Shown piece by piece: positions 8,432 through 17,159 of a stretch of 64,000 bases of DNA; the stretch's first letter is position 1, and each line of letters starts with the position of its first letter. The DNA is from Streptomyces phaeolivaceus (GTDB lineage: Bacteria; Actinomycetota; Actinomycetes; Streptomycetales; Streptomycetaceae): assembly GCF_009184865.1 (NCBI RefSeq), contig NZ_CP045096.1:2976001-3040000 (forward strand), in the 5' to 3' direction. A model generated the notes under the pieces. That model saw nothing but the letters and a program-made list of their open reading frames with translations, ran no database searches and was not told where the DNA came from. The position numbers and the translations under genes were made by a program.

Positions 8432-9664
8432 TCAGTCCACCAGGTCCCGCACCACCGCGTCCGCCAGCAGGCGCCCCCGCAGGGTGAGCACCGCGCGCCC
8501 CTCCGCGTACGGCCCCGCCGCCAAGAGCCCGTCGGAGAGGGCGCGCTCGGCGGCCTTGAGGCCCTCCTCCCGGAGCAGGGACAGCGGGCAGCCCTCGCGG
8601 AGCCGCAGTTCCAGCAGGATGCGTTCGACCCGGCGGTCCTCGTCGGCCAGGAGTTCGCGTCCGGCGCCAGGGGAGCGCCCGGCGGCCAGCGCGCCCGCGT
8701 ACGCGCCGGGGTGCTTGACGTTCCACCAGCGGACGCCACCGACGTGGCTGTGGGCGCCCGGTCCCGCGCCCCACCAGTCCGCGCCGCGCCAGTACAGCTC
8801 GTTGTGGAGGCACCGCCCGGCGGCGGAGGTGGCCCAGTTGGAGACCTCGTACCAGTCGAACCCGGCGGCCGAGAGCATCTCCTCGGCGATCAGATACCGG
8901 TCGGCGTGCACGTCGTCGTCGGTCATAGGCACCTCGCCCCGGCGGATGCGCCGGGCGAGCCGCGTCCCCTCCTCCACGATCAGGGCGTACGCCGAGACGT
9001 GGTCCGGCCCGGCGCCGAGCGCGGCGTCCAGGGAGGCCCGCCAGTCGTCGTCGGACTCCCCGGGCGTGCCGTAGATCAGGTCCAGGTTGACGTGGTCGAA
9101 GCCGGCGGCGCGCGCCTCCGCGACGCACGCCTCCGGGCGCCCCGGCGTATGCGTACGGTCGAGGATCTTCAGCACGTGCTGCCGCGCGCTCTGCATTCCG
9201 AACGAGAGCCGGTTGAAGCCGCCCGCGCGCAGGGTCTCCAGATAGGCGGGGTCGACCGACTCCGGGTTCGCCTCGGTCGTCACCTCCGCGTCGTCCGCGA
9301 GCCCGAACTCCTCCCGGATCGCCCCCAGCATCCGGACGAGATCGTCGGCGGCCAGCAGCGTGGGGGTGCCGCCGCCGACGAAGACCGTGCGGACGGGGCG
9401 CGGGTCGTCGCCGAGGACCTTGCGGGCGAGACGGATCTCGTCGACGACCGTGTCCGCGTAGTTGTCGCGGGAGGCGAGGACGCCGCCGGTGGAGCGCAGC
9501 TCGGTCGCGGTGTAGGTGTTGAAGTCGCAGTAGCCGCAACGGGTCGCGCAGTACGGAACGTGCAGATAGAACCCGAGGGGTCGCTCGGCCGCGTCGGCCA
9601 GGGCGTGCGCGGGCAGCGCCCCGTCATCGGGGACGGGCTCACCGTCGGGGAGTGCGGAAGGCAT
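8432..9664 (-). CDS. hemW: Radical SAM heme chaperone HemW
   Basis: HemW is a heme-binding radical SAM protein once annotated as oxygen-independent coproporphyrinogen III oxidase. In the 410-residue product the [4Fe-4S] cluster ligands are C39, C43 and C46 (CATRCGYC), preceded by GFYLHVPY. FVGGGTPTLL, TEANPESVD, RLSFGMQSA and NLDLIYGTPGE are SAM-domain motifs. The C-terminal HemN_C domain has the REGCPLSLL region. HemW, unlike HemN, has only three cysteines in the motif region, as here. The ATG at 9664 (MPSALPDGEPV) is preferred over 9673 or 9694. A tandem repeat lies upstream between it and the phosphatase gene. Confidence 0.92.
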   Translation of the reverse strand: MPSALPDGEPVPDDGALPAHALADAAERPLGFYLHVPYCATRCGYCDFNTYTATELRSTGGVLASRDNYADTVVDEIRLARKVLGDDPRPVRTVFVGGGTPTLLAADDLVRMLGAIREEFGLADDAEVTTEANPESVDPAYLETLRAGGFNRLSFGMQSARQHVLKILDRTHTPGRPEACVAEARAAGFDHVNLDLIYGTPGESDDDWRASLDAALGAGPDHVSAYALIVEEGTRLARRIRRGEVPMTDDDVHADRYLIAEEMLSAAGFDWYEVSNWATSAAGRCLHNELYWRGADWWGAGPGAHSHVGGVRWWNVKHPGAYAGALAAGRSPGAGRELLADEDRRVERILLELRLREGCPLSLLREEGLKAAERALSDGLLAAGPYAEGRAVLTLRGRLLADAVVRDLVD

Positions 9665-9703
9665 GCGTTCCATTGTCCAGCACCGACCGACCATCGATTT
9701 CCG

Positions 9704-9779
9704 TCACTCTCCGCGCCGGCCCTCACTCTCCGCGCCGGCCCTCACTCTCCGCGCCGGCTCTCACTCTCCGCGCCGGTCG
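9704..9779. repeat. Four tandem copies of a 19-bp unit
   Basis: Four head-to-tail copies begin at 9704, 9723, 9742 and 9761 with the unit TCACTCTCCGCGCCGGCCC, changing only in the last bases. The array ends exactly at the stop codon (9780) of the phosphatase gene. The 5-base start of each unit (TCACT) equals the first bases of the next sequence (TCACTCCGCC), suggesting slippage or duplication of the gene's 3' end. Confidence 0.9.
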
Positions 9780-11900
9780 TCACTCCGCCCGCAGCACCAG
9801 CAGCGCCAGATCGTCGTCCGGCGGCCGGTCCCCGAACTCGTGCACGAGGCGTCGGATGCGTTCGGCGATCAGCTGGGCGTCGAGTCCGGCGCAGCCGGAG
9901 AGCGCGAGGGCGAGGCCGTCCTCGTCGTCGAACATGTGGGGGCCGTTGCGCCGCTCGGTGACCCCGTCGGTCACACACAGCAACGTGTCGCCGCAGCGCA
10001 GCTCGAACGTCTCGGAGACGTACTCGGTGTCCTCGATCACCCCGAGCAGCGTCTGCGGTTCGGCCACCGCCCGTACGTCGCCGTCGGGGCCCAGGAGCAG
10101 CGGCAGCGGGTGCCCGGCCGAGGCGAGGGTGCAGCGGACGCCGCCGGCGACGGGGACGAGTTCGCCGTAGAGGAGGGAGAGGAAGCGGGTCTGGGGGCCG
10201 TCGGGGTCGACGAGGCCGGGGTCGCCCGCCGTGACCAGGGCGCGGGCGGCGGCGTCCGCGGCCTCGGTCGCGTCGTCCAGGAGGAGCTGGTTGAGGCGGT
10301 CGAGGACGTCGGCGACGCCGTACCCCTCGCGGGCGAGCAGCCGCAGCCAGGGCCGGGCGAGGCCGATGACGACCGCTGCCTCGGGGCCCTTGCCCTGCAC
10401 ATCGCCGATCGCGAAGCACCAGCGGCCCCGGCCCGCCGGGAACAGGTCGTAGAAGTCGCCGCTGGGTCCGCCCTTGTCGCACGGCTCGTACACCAGTGCG
10501 CTGGACACCCCGGGGATCTCGGCGACCGCGCCCGGCAGCAGTCCGCGTTGCAGGACCCGGCTGATGGTGGCCTGGCGGGCGTACTGGCGGGCCGCCCCGA
10601 TGGACAGCGCGATCCGCCGGCTGAGGTCCTCCACCAGCCCGGTCACCTCGTCCGGGAAGCGGAGCAGTCCGGCCCGGCCGATGACGAGCGTGCCGAGCGG
10701 ACGCCCACCGGCGATCAGCCGGTACGCGAGCGCTGCCCCGCCTTCACCCTCGCCCTCGCCCTCCCGCTCGCGCCCGCCCTCGGCCTGACCCACGGGACCG
10801 CTTCCGTCCCCGGCGGTACCGGTCTCCGTCCCGCCCTCGCTTCCGCCCTCCGCCCCGCTCTCCACTCCGCCCCCCGGCCACGGCACCGGCACCGCCCGCG
10901 ACCGCACCGACTCGGGCAGCCTCGGGGGGTCCTGTTCCAGGGCGCGGCGCAGTTCCTCGATGCGGTTCTCGCTGCCGTGCCAGACGCGGGCGAGCCGGGG
11001 CGCGGGGCCGAACGATCCGTCGCCGCCGCGCCAGCCGAGCCCCTCGTCCTCCAGCCACACCGCGCACCAGTCGGCCAGCCTCGGCACCAGCAGCTGTCCG
11101 GCGAGCGCGGCGACCAGGTCCTCGTCCAGCTGTCCGGCGAGCAGATCGGACGCCTCGGCGAGGAAGGAGAGCGCACCCCGGTTCAACCACTCCGGGTCGC
11201 GCTCCCCAGCGCGCCAGGGCGCGGGGCTGACCGGATCGGCCGGGTGCGCGCCGGGGCCACGGCCGGCCTCCCCGCCGTAGCCGGAGCGACCGGCGTACGC
11301 CCGCGCGTCCCAGTCCTGGACCCCTTCGTCCCCTTCACGCCCTTCACGCCCTTCACCCCCGTCGCGCCCGCCGGCTCCCTCAACGCTCTCGTCCTCATCC
11401 CCGCCGTACGTCTCGAACGCGCCCTCCACGGCCAGGGCCCCGTCGGCCGCCAGCACCCCGTCCACCGACAGCCGTGCCCAGACGGTCTTCACGCCGGTCC
11501 GGTAGGTGATCCCCCATGCCTCGGAGAGCGCCGCGACCAGCCGCAGACCGCGCCCGTACTCGGCGGCCCCGTAAGGCCGTTCGACGAGGTAGGGCCGTTC
11601 GGCGCCCTCCTCGCGTACCTCCCGGGAGGGATGGTGGTCCGAGACCTCGACGAGCAGCCACCCGGCGTCGGTCGGGTCGTCGCGGCCGAGACGGCAGAGC
11701 AGATCGACGTCGGTGCCCGCGTGGACGACCGCGTTGGTGACCAGTTCACTGACCACGACGAGCGCGTCCTCGACGAGACGGGCGGAGAGCGCGGCGGCGC
11801 CCGGCAGTTCGAGCTCGGCCCACTCCGCGAGCGCGGCGCCCATGAAGCGCCGGGCGGCTCCCGGCGCGAGCGGACCGCCGGGAAGCAGGACATGCGCCAT
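9780..11900 (-). CDS. SpoIIE-type PP2C phosphatase with N-terminal anti-sigma-like ATPase domain
   Basis: This is a 706-residue signalling protein. Residues about 1-130 form a GHKL/HATPase_c2 domain like RsbW (ALVVVSELVTNAVVHAG, the N-box; GRGLRLV, a G-box). A low-complexity acidic linker follows. A GAF-like region lies around 240-440, split by a Gly/Glu-rich insertion (EREGEGEGEGG). The C-terminal PP2C domain has GGPSGDFYDLF and FAIGDVQGKG (metal Asp), ASAGHPLPLLL, and CVTDGVTERR with DDDLALLVLR. Such proteins control sigma factors by dephosphorylating anti-anti-sigma factors and by kinase action. ATG 11900 (MAHVLLPGG) starts the ATPase domain; the frame is open further upstream through the palindrome. 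It is divergent from the hybrid kinase gene. Confidence 0.88.
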   Translation of the reverse strand: MAHVLLPGGPLAPGAARRFMGAALAEWAELELPGAAALSARLVEDALVVVSELVTNAVVHAGTDVDLLCRLGRDDPTDAGWLLVEVSDHHPSREVREEGAERPYLVERPYGAAEYGRGLRLVAALSEAWGITYRTGVKTVWARLSVDGVLAADGALAVEGAFETYGGDEDESVEGAGGRDGGEGREGREGDEGVQDWDARAYAGRSGYGGEAGRGPGAHPADPVSPAPWRAGERDPEWLNRGALSFLAEASDLLAGQLDEDLVAALAGQLLVPRLADWCAVWLEDEGLGWRGGDGSFGPAPRLARVWHGSENRIEELRRALEQDPPRLPESVRSRAVPVPWPGGGVESGAEGGSEGGTETGTAGDGSGPVGQAEGGREREGEGEGEGGAALAYRLIAGGRPLGTLVIGRAGLLRFPDEVTGLVEDLSRRIALSIGAARQYARQATISRVLQRGLLPGAVAEIPGVSSALVYEPCDKGGPSGDFYDLFPAGRGRWCFAIGDVQGKGPEAAVVIGLARPWLRLLAREGYGVADVLDRLNQLLLDDATEAADAAARALVTAGDPGLVDPDGPQTRFLSLLYGELVPVAGGVRCTLASAGHPLPLLLGPDGDVRAVAEPQTLLGVIEDTEYVSETFELRCGDTLLCVTDGVTERRNGPHMFDDEDGLALALSGCAGLDAQLIAERIRRLVHEFGDRPPDDDLALLVLRAE

Positions 11901-11902
11901 CG

Positions 11903-11948
11903 CGCGCCGTGCGCCACGCCCGCGTACGCGGGCGTGGCGCACGGCGCG
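11903..11948. promoter_or_regulatory. Perfect 46-bp palindrome upstream of the phosphatase gene
   Basis: The two 22-base arms (11903-11924 and 11927-11948) are exact reverse complements around a central TA. The arms read inward through CGCGCCGTGCGCCACGCC. It ends 2 bp before the phosphatase ATG, so as RNA it would form a very stable hairpin covering the ribosome-binding region. As DNA it is a large symmetrical site in the divergent control region. Confidence 0.9.
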
Positions 11949-12135
11949 GCGTACAGGGACTCGGACCCGACGCGCGCCGGCACATCGGAAGCACAGGACA
12001 CGATGTCCCGTTGCGTCGGAATGGCCCCCACTGAGCGGCTCCCTGAGAAAGTTCGGACGAATGGGCCTCAGGCGGCACGGACAGAGTGACAGACTGGCCC
12101 CGCCCATAAGCGCCGAGTTACCGAAGTGGGCCACC

Positions 12136-14304
12136 ATGAGTGAGAACAGTGCTACGCGGGTGCTCGAAAACGGCCAGAAGGACAGCCAATCGGACGGATT
12201 GATCCGCGCGTCCGATCTCCGTGCGCTGACCGCGGCCATGACCGCCGCCCGCGACGGCAGCTTCACCAAGACCCCGGAGACGGGCCCCGCGCCGGTGGCG
12301 GAGCTGTGCGCCCTCTTCAACCAGATCATCGGCCGTAGCACTCACTTCGGCGGTGAAGTGCAGCGCGTACGGCGGGAGTTGGTCCGGCACGGCCGACTCG
12401 ACGAGCGGCTGTCGGCGAGTCCGGGCCAGGGTGCCTGGGCGCCCCGGGTCGACGATGTGAACCAGACGCTCGACGCGCTGGTCGCCCCCGCCGCGAACGC
12501 CACCCGTGTGCTGGACGCGGTGGCCGGCGGCGATCTGACCCAGCGCGTCGACCTGCACGACGGCAACCGCCAACTCCGTGGCGATCTCCGGCGGTTGGGC
12601 CGGGCCGTGAACAAGATGGTCGACCAGTTGTCGCTGTTCACCGGTGAGGTGACCCGGGTGGCCCGCGAGGTCGGCACCGAGGGGCGGCTCGGGGGCCGGG
12701 CCAAGGTCCGTGGTCTGTCCGGAAGTTGGCGGGATGTGACGGAGGCGGTCAACACCATGGCCGCCCGGCTGACCGCGCAGGTGCGGGACATCGCGCTGGT
12801 GACCACCTCGGTAGCGCGCGGCGACCTGACCCGTACGGAGTCCCTGCTCGGCGAGTCCCAGCGCCTCGCGATGCGGCTCCAGGAGCGCTCCGACGAACTC
12901 CAGACGCAGCAGGCGGAGTTGCAGCGCTCCAACGCCGAACTGGAGGAGAAGGCAGCCCTGCTGGCCACCTCCTCGCAGTACAAGTCGGAGTTCCTGGCGA
13001 ACATGTCCCATGAACTGCGCACCCCGCTGAACTCCCTGCTGATCCTGGCGCGACTGCTCTCCGACAACCCGGACGGCCATCTCACCGACCAGGAGGTGCA
13101 GTTCGCGACCACGATCCACCGCTCCGGCTCGGACCTCCAGCTGATCAACGACATCCTGGACCTGTCGAAGATCGAGGCCGGCCGGATGGACGTACGCCCG
13201 AAGCGCCTGCCGCTCATCAAGGTCCTGGACTACGTCCACGCCACGTTCCGCCCGCTCACCCTCGACCGGGGCCTGGCCTTCGAGGTGACGGTCGGCGAGG
13301 ACGTCCCCCGCGAGATGTACTCCGACGAGCAGCTCCTCCAGCAGATCCTGCGCAACCTCCTCTCCAACGCGATCAAGTTCACCGCGTCCGGCCGGGTCGA
13401 GCCGACCGTCAGCCGGGTCAAGGACACCGACCACCGCTTCACCCGCGAGGACCACGCCGAGGTGATCGCCTTCGCCGTCGCGGACACCGGTATCGGCATC
13501 ACGGCGGAGAAACTCCCGGTGATCTTCGAGGCGTTCCAGCAGGCCGACGGCACCACCAACCGCAAGTACCGCGGCACCGGCCTCGGTCTGTCCATCAGCC
13601 GGGAGATCGCCGGTCTGCTCGGCGGACGCATCATCGCCGAGAGCGTCCCCGGCAAGGGCTCCACCTTCACGCTGTACGTGCCCGTCGTCAGCCCCGGCCA
13701 CGGGGTGACCGGCCATAGCGCCGAGGAGCCCGGCGGCCTCGTGCCCGAGCAGCTGACCACCGAGCCGTACCCGGCGGCCCACGACACCGAGGACACCTGG
13801 CCCGCGCCCACCAAACTGGAGGCGTGGAAGGCGGGCCGCGCGGGTCAAGTGCTGCCCGGCCGCCGGGTGTTGATCGTCGACGACGACATCCGCAACGTCT
13901 TCGCGCTCACCCATGTCCTCGGCCGCGTCGGTATGCCCGTCCTGTACGCGGAGAACGGCCGCGAGGGCATCGAGACCCTGGAGCGCAACCCGGACGTCGA
14001 ACTCGTCCTGATGGACATCATGATGCCGGAGATGGACGGCTACGAGACGATCTCCGCCATCCGCCGCACCCCGCGCTGGGCGGGCCTGCCCATCGTCGCC
14101 CTCACCGCCAAGGCGATGCCCGGCGACCGCGAGAAGTCCATCGTCCGCGGCGCCAACGACTACGTACCGAAGCCGGTGGACGTCGACCAACTGCTCACGG
14201 TCGTCTGCGCGGTACTGGACCCGGACGGCGCGGAGGGCCCGGAGGGCGGCGCCGGGCCGTCTCCCGAGATACGCACCGAAGAGAACGAGGCACCCTCACC
14301 ATGA
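12136..14304 (+). CDS. Hybrid sensor histidine kinase with HAMP repeats and receiver domain
   Basis: This is a 722-residue soluble (no obvious membrane segment) hybrid kinase. Residues about 95-250 hold two to three HAMP-like units ([34 protein letters not shown]), then a Gln/Glu coiled coil. The HisKA site is [14 protein letters not shown] with the phospho-acceptor His292. The ATPase has the N-box [16 protein letters not shown] and [14 protein letters not shown]-terminal receiver has [10 protein letters not shown] and [11 protein letters not shown] with Asp627. The architecture resembles Streptomyces osmotic/osmosensing kinases. ATG 12136 follows a GTG-rich leader; longer starts lie in the divergent region. 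Its stop overlaps the next gene's ATG. Confidence 0.9.
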   Translation: MSENSATRVLENGQKDSQSDGLIRASDLRALTAAMTAARDGSFTKTPETGPAPVAELCALFNQIIGRSTHFGGEVQRVRRELVRHGRLDERLSASPGQGAWAPRVDDVNQTLDALVAPAANATRVLDAVAGGDLTQRVDLHDGNRQLRGDLRRLGRAVNKMVDQLSLFTGEVTRVAREVGTEGRLGGRAKVRGLSGSWRDVTEAVNTMAARLTAQVRDIALVTTSVARGDLTRTESLLGESQRLAMRLQERSDELQTQQAELQRSNAELEEKAALLATSSQYKSEFLANMSHELRTPLNSLLILARLLSDNPDGHLTDQEVQFATTIHRSGSDLQLINDILDLSKIEAGRMDVRPKRLPLIKVLDYVHATFRPLTLDRGLAFEVTVGEDVPREMYSDEQLLQQILRNLLSNAIKFTASGRVEPTVSRVKDTDHRFTREDHAEVIAFAVADTGIGITAEKLPVIFEAFQQADGTTNRKYRGTGLGLSISREIAGLLGGRIIAESVPGKGSTFTLYVPVVSPGHGVTGHSAEEPGGLVPEQLTTEPYPAAHDTEDTWPAPTKLEAWKAGRAGQVLPGRRVLIVDDDIRNVFALTHVLGRVGMPVLYAENGREGIETLERNPDVELVLMDIMMPEMDGYETISAIRRTPRWAGLPIVALTAKAMPGDREKSIVRGANDYVPKPVDVDQLLTVVCAVLDPDGAEGPEGGAGPSPEIRTEENEAPSP

Positions 14305-14873
14305 CCACTCAGGACCGGACCGACGGAAGCGCGGGCATCCTCCTCGTCGACGACATGGAGGACAACCTGATCGCTCTGGAGGCCGTCCTGGCATCCCTCA
14401 ACGAGCCGCTCGTACGCGCCCGTTCGGGCGAGGAGGCGATGAAGGCCCTCCTGAGGCAGCGCTTCGCCGTCGTCCTCCTCGACATCCGCATGCCCGGCAT
14501 GGACGGCTTCGAGACCGCCGCCCACATCAAGCGCCTGGACCAGACCAAGGACGTCCCGATCATCTTCCTCACCGGCACGGACGCCGACGCCGGTTACACA
14601 TTCCGCGGCTACGCCACCGGCGCCGCCGACTACCTCACCAAGCCCTTCGACCCGTGGGTCCTACGAGCCAAGGTGAGCGTCTTCCTCGACCTCCACCGCA
14701 AGACCCGGGAGTTGGAAAGTCTCTTGGCGAGGCAACGGGAGCACGCGGAACAGGTCAACGCCCGCCTGGCAGCCTTGGAAAAACAACTGACCACGCCCGC
14801 ACCGGACTTGACAGAGGTACGCATTCAAATACGCGGCCTTCAAACCCTGGTGGAGACCAACCGCGCCCTTTAG
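14301..14873 (+). CDS. Response regulator, receiver plus C-terminal coiled coil
   Basis: This is a 190-residue protein with a receiver domain at residues 12-135: ILLVDDMEDN acidic pair, phospho-acceptor Asp61 (VVLLDIRMPGMDG), conserved Thr in FLTGTDAD, and Lys in YLTKPFDP. Then comes a leucine/glutamine-rich coiled coil with no DNA-binding domain, so it signals by protein contact. It overlaps the upstream kinase by 4 bp (ATGA), so kinase and regulator are translationally coupled and probably cognate. It could also report to the divergent PP2C phosphatase; that is inference from gene order. Confidence 0.9.
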   Translation: MTTQDRTDGSAGILLVDDMEDNLIALEAVLASLNEPLVRARSGEEAMKALLRQRFAVVLLDIRMPGMDGFETAAHIKRLDQTKDVPIIFLTGTDADAGYTFRGYATGAADYLTKPFDPWVLRAKVSVFLDLHRKTRELESLLARQREHAEQVNARLAALEKQLTTPAPDLTEVRIQIRGLQTLVETNRAL

Positions 14874-14932
14874 GGGCGCGGGGCTGTATCGATATGCGGC
14901 TCCGCCGCGTGGGCGCGACAAGCCACGACGAT
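14869..14932. repeat. Dispersed repeat, variant copy at convergent gene ends
   Basis: Starts at the response-regulator stop with TTTAGGGGCGCGGGGCTGT, then a small hairpin (TATGCGGCTCCGCCGCGTG) and GGGCGCGACAAGCCACGA. It sits between convergent genes and shares the GGGGCGCGGGG core with the other copies, so it may serve as a bidirectional terminator. Confidence 0.75.
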
Positions 14933-14969
14933 GCCGCAGCTGACGGACGGCCCGCAGTTCTCCCGGCCC

Positions 14970-16859
14970 TCAAGCGGAGCGCTGCGACTCCCGAGTCCCC
15001 GCGTACATCTCATCGATGAGGTGCTGGTACTCCTTCTCCACCACAGGCCGCTTCAACTTCAGACTCGGCGTCAACTCACCGTGCTCGACATCGAGATCCC
15101 GCGGCAGCAGCCGGAACTTCTTGATCGTCTGCCACCGCTGCAGCCCCTCGTTCAGCTGCGCGACATGCCCCTGCACCATCTCCACCGTCGCCGACGCCGA
15201 GATGACCTCCTCGTACGACTTCCCGGTCAGCCCGTTCTCCGCGGCCCACGCCTGGATGGACAGCTCGTCGAGCGCGATGAGCGCCGTGCAGAAGTTACGG
15301 TCGGCGCCGATCACCATGACGTTGGAGGTGAAGGGGCACAGCGCCTTGAACCGCCCCTCGATCTCGGTCGGCGCGATGTACTTGCCGCCGGACGTCTTGA
15401 ACAGGTCCTTCTTCCGGTCGGTGATCCGCAGATACCCGTCGGGCGACAGCTCACCGATGTCCCCGGTGTGGAACCAGCCGTCGGCCTCCAGCACCTCCGC
15501 CGTCTTCTCCGGCAGCCCGTGGTAGCCCTCCATGATGCCGGGGCCGCGCAGCAGGATCTCGCCGTCGTCCGCGATGCGCACCTCCGTGCCGGGCAGCGGC
15601 TTGCCGACCGTGCCGGTGCGGTAGGCCTCGCCGGGGTTGACGAAGGAGGCGGCGGAGGACTCGGTGAGGCCGTAGCCCTCCAGGATGGGGATGCCGGCGC
15701 CGGCGAAGAAGAAGCCGATCTCGGGCGCCAGCGCGACCGAACCGGAGACACAGGCGCGCAGCCGACCGCCGAACGCCTCGCGCAGCTTCTTGTAGACCAG
15801 CGCGTCGGCGACCTTGTGCTTGGCCTCCAGCCCGAACGGGACGGACGCGGTACCGGTGCGGCGGAAGTTGTCCTGGCTGACCTTGGCGTACTCGCGGGCG
15901 ACCCCCGCCGCCCACTGGAAGATCTTGTACTTGGCCGGACCGCCCGCGCGCGCCTTGGCGACGACGCCGTTGTAGACCTTCTCGAAGATGCGCGGCACGG
16001 CGGCCATGTACGTCGGCTGCACGACCGGCAGATTCTCGATGATCTTGTCGACGCGGCCGTCGACGGCGGTGATGTGCCCGACCTCGATGTGCCCGGCGAG
16101 CAGCACCTTGCCCATGACGTGCGCGAGCGGCAGCCACAGGTACTGCACGTCCGCCGGCTCCAGCAGGCCGGTCGCGCCGATGGCCTTGGCCATGTACGCC
16201 CAGTTGTCGTGCGGCAGGCGCACCCCCTTGGGGCGGCCCGTGGTGCCCGAGGTGTAGATGAGGGTGGCGAGCTGGTCCTTGGTGATCGCGCCGACCTTCT
16301 CCTTGATCAGGTCGGGCTTCTTCTCCAGGTACGCGGCGCCGCGCTTCTCCAGCTCGGCGAGGGAGAGCACCCAGTCCTCCGAGAGGTCGGCGCCCTCGGG
16401 GTCGATCACGACGACATGGGTCAGCTCGGGCAGCTCGGCCTTCCTCTCACGGGCCTTGGCGAGCTGCGCGGCGTCCTCGGCGATGAGGACCCGGCTGCCG
16501 GAGTCGGACAGGATGTACGCGGACTCCTCGGCGTTGGTCTGCGGGTAGACCGTGGTGTTGGCCGCTCCCGCGCACATGATGCCGAGGTCGCAGAGGATCC
16601 ACTCGATCCTGGTGGCGGAGGAGAGGGCGATGCGCTGCTCGGGCTGTACACCCAGCTCGACGAGGCCGGCCGCGATGGCGTTGACCCGTTCGGCCGCCTG
16701 CGTCCAGTTCAGCGACTTCCACTCCGAGGGGCCCTGGCCCGAGGCGGGCGGCACCGGGTACCGGAACGCCTCGGCATCGGGCGTGGCCGCCACGCGCTCC
16801 AGGAAGAGGGCCGCCATGGACGGCGGACGGTTCTCGATCAGGGTCTGTGTGTCGCTCAC
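14970..16859 (-). CDS. Long-chain acyl-CoA synthetase (AMP-forming)
   Basis: This 629-residue member of the ANL superfamily forms acyl-AMP from fatty acid and ATP, then acyl-CoA. Core motifs are LIYTSGTTGRPKGVRLPH (P-loop), GYGLTESSAA (A5), FHTGDIGE (A7), YLRITDRKKDLFKTSGGKYI (A8/linker, with the hinge), and a C-terminal Lys-rich region (SLKLKRPVV) with the AMP-transfer lysine. Length and motif set match FadD15/FAA1-type ligases. GTG 16859 is used. Its promoter region holds a palindromic site near 16931 that may be an operator. It converges with the response-regulator gene. Confidence 0.9.
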   Translation of the reverse strand: MSDTQTLIENRPPSMAALFLERVAATPDAEAFRYPVPPASGQGPSEWKSLNWTQAAERVNAIAAGLVELGVQPEQRIALSSATRIEWILCDLGIMCAGAANTTVYPQTNAEESAYILSDSGSRVLIAEDAAQLAKARERKAELPELTHVVVIDPEGADLSEDWVLSLAELEKRGAAYLEKKPDLIKEKVGAITKDQLATLIYTSGTTGRPKGVRLPHDNWAYMAKAIGATGLLEPADVQYLWLPLAHVMGKVLLAGHIEVGHITAVDGRVDKIIENLPVVQPTYMAAVPRIFEKVYNGVVAKARAGGPAKYKIFQWAAGVAREYAKVSQDNFRRTGTASVPFGLEAKHKVADALVYKKLREAFGGRLRACVSGSVALAPEIGFFFAGAGIPILEGYGLTESSAASFVNPGEAYRTGTVGKPLPGTEVRIADDGEILLRGPGIMEGYHGLPEKTAEVLEADGWFHTGDIGELSPDGYLRITDRKKDLFKTSGGKYIAPTEIEGRFKALCPFTSNVMVIGADRNFCTALIALDELSIQAWAAENGLTGKSYEEVISASATVEMVQGHVAQLNEGLQRWQTIKKFRLLPRDLDVEHGELTPSLKLKRPVVEKEYQHLIDEMYAGTRESQRSA

Positions 16860-17058
16860 GACATCCTCCGGGGCACGCGACAGTGCGGCTGGCTCATGGA
16901 CTGTGCGGCTGGCTCAAAGCGGCTGTTGTTTAACTCGCGAGTAACCATCGAGTGGTGATCAGGGTAGAGCGCGGTCGGCCGGTTCGTAAGGGGCGGCGGG
17001 CAGTCACTTTCCACCGAGAACGACCGGGCGGACACGCACCGACGCCCCCCGGACGACC
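16860..17058. other. Intergenic region upstream of the acyl-CoA ligase
   Basis: Contains a short direct repeat of GTGCGGCTGGCTCA (about 16885 and 16903) just before the ligase start, the palindrome at 16931, and GC-rich sequence. No further reading frame is convincing. Confidence 0.5.
16931..16944. promoter_or_regulatory. Candidate operator, TAACTCGCGAGTAA
   Basis: The core ACTCGCGAGT is a perfect 10-bp palindrome in a TNA-rich frame, 72 bp upstream of the ligase start. Repressors of lipid genes in actinobacteria (TetR-type) often use such spaced dyads; this site is inferred from symmetry and position only. Confidence 0.4.
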
Positions 17059-17094
17059 TGCGGGCCCGCCGCGCCGAAACGCGACGGGCCCGCA
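17059..17094 (-). terminator. Terminator downstream of lepA
   Basis: TGCGGGCCCG and CGGGCCCGCA are perfect 10-base arms with an inner CGCG pairing, located 66 bp after the lepA stop. No strong T run follows, as is common in Streptomyces terminators. Confidence 0.65.
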
Positions 17095-17159
17095 TTCCGC
17101 CCGAGTTTCCAGGGGTAACAGGGAATCCCCCGACAATCGGCGACGGCCGCCGCCGTTGG

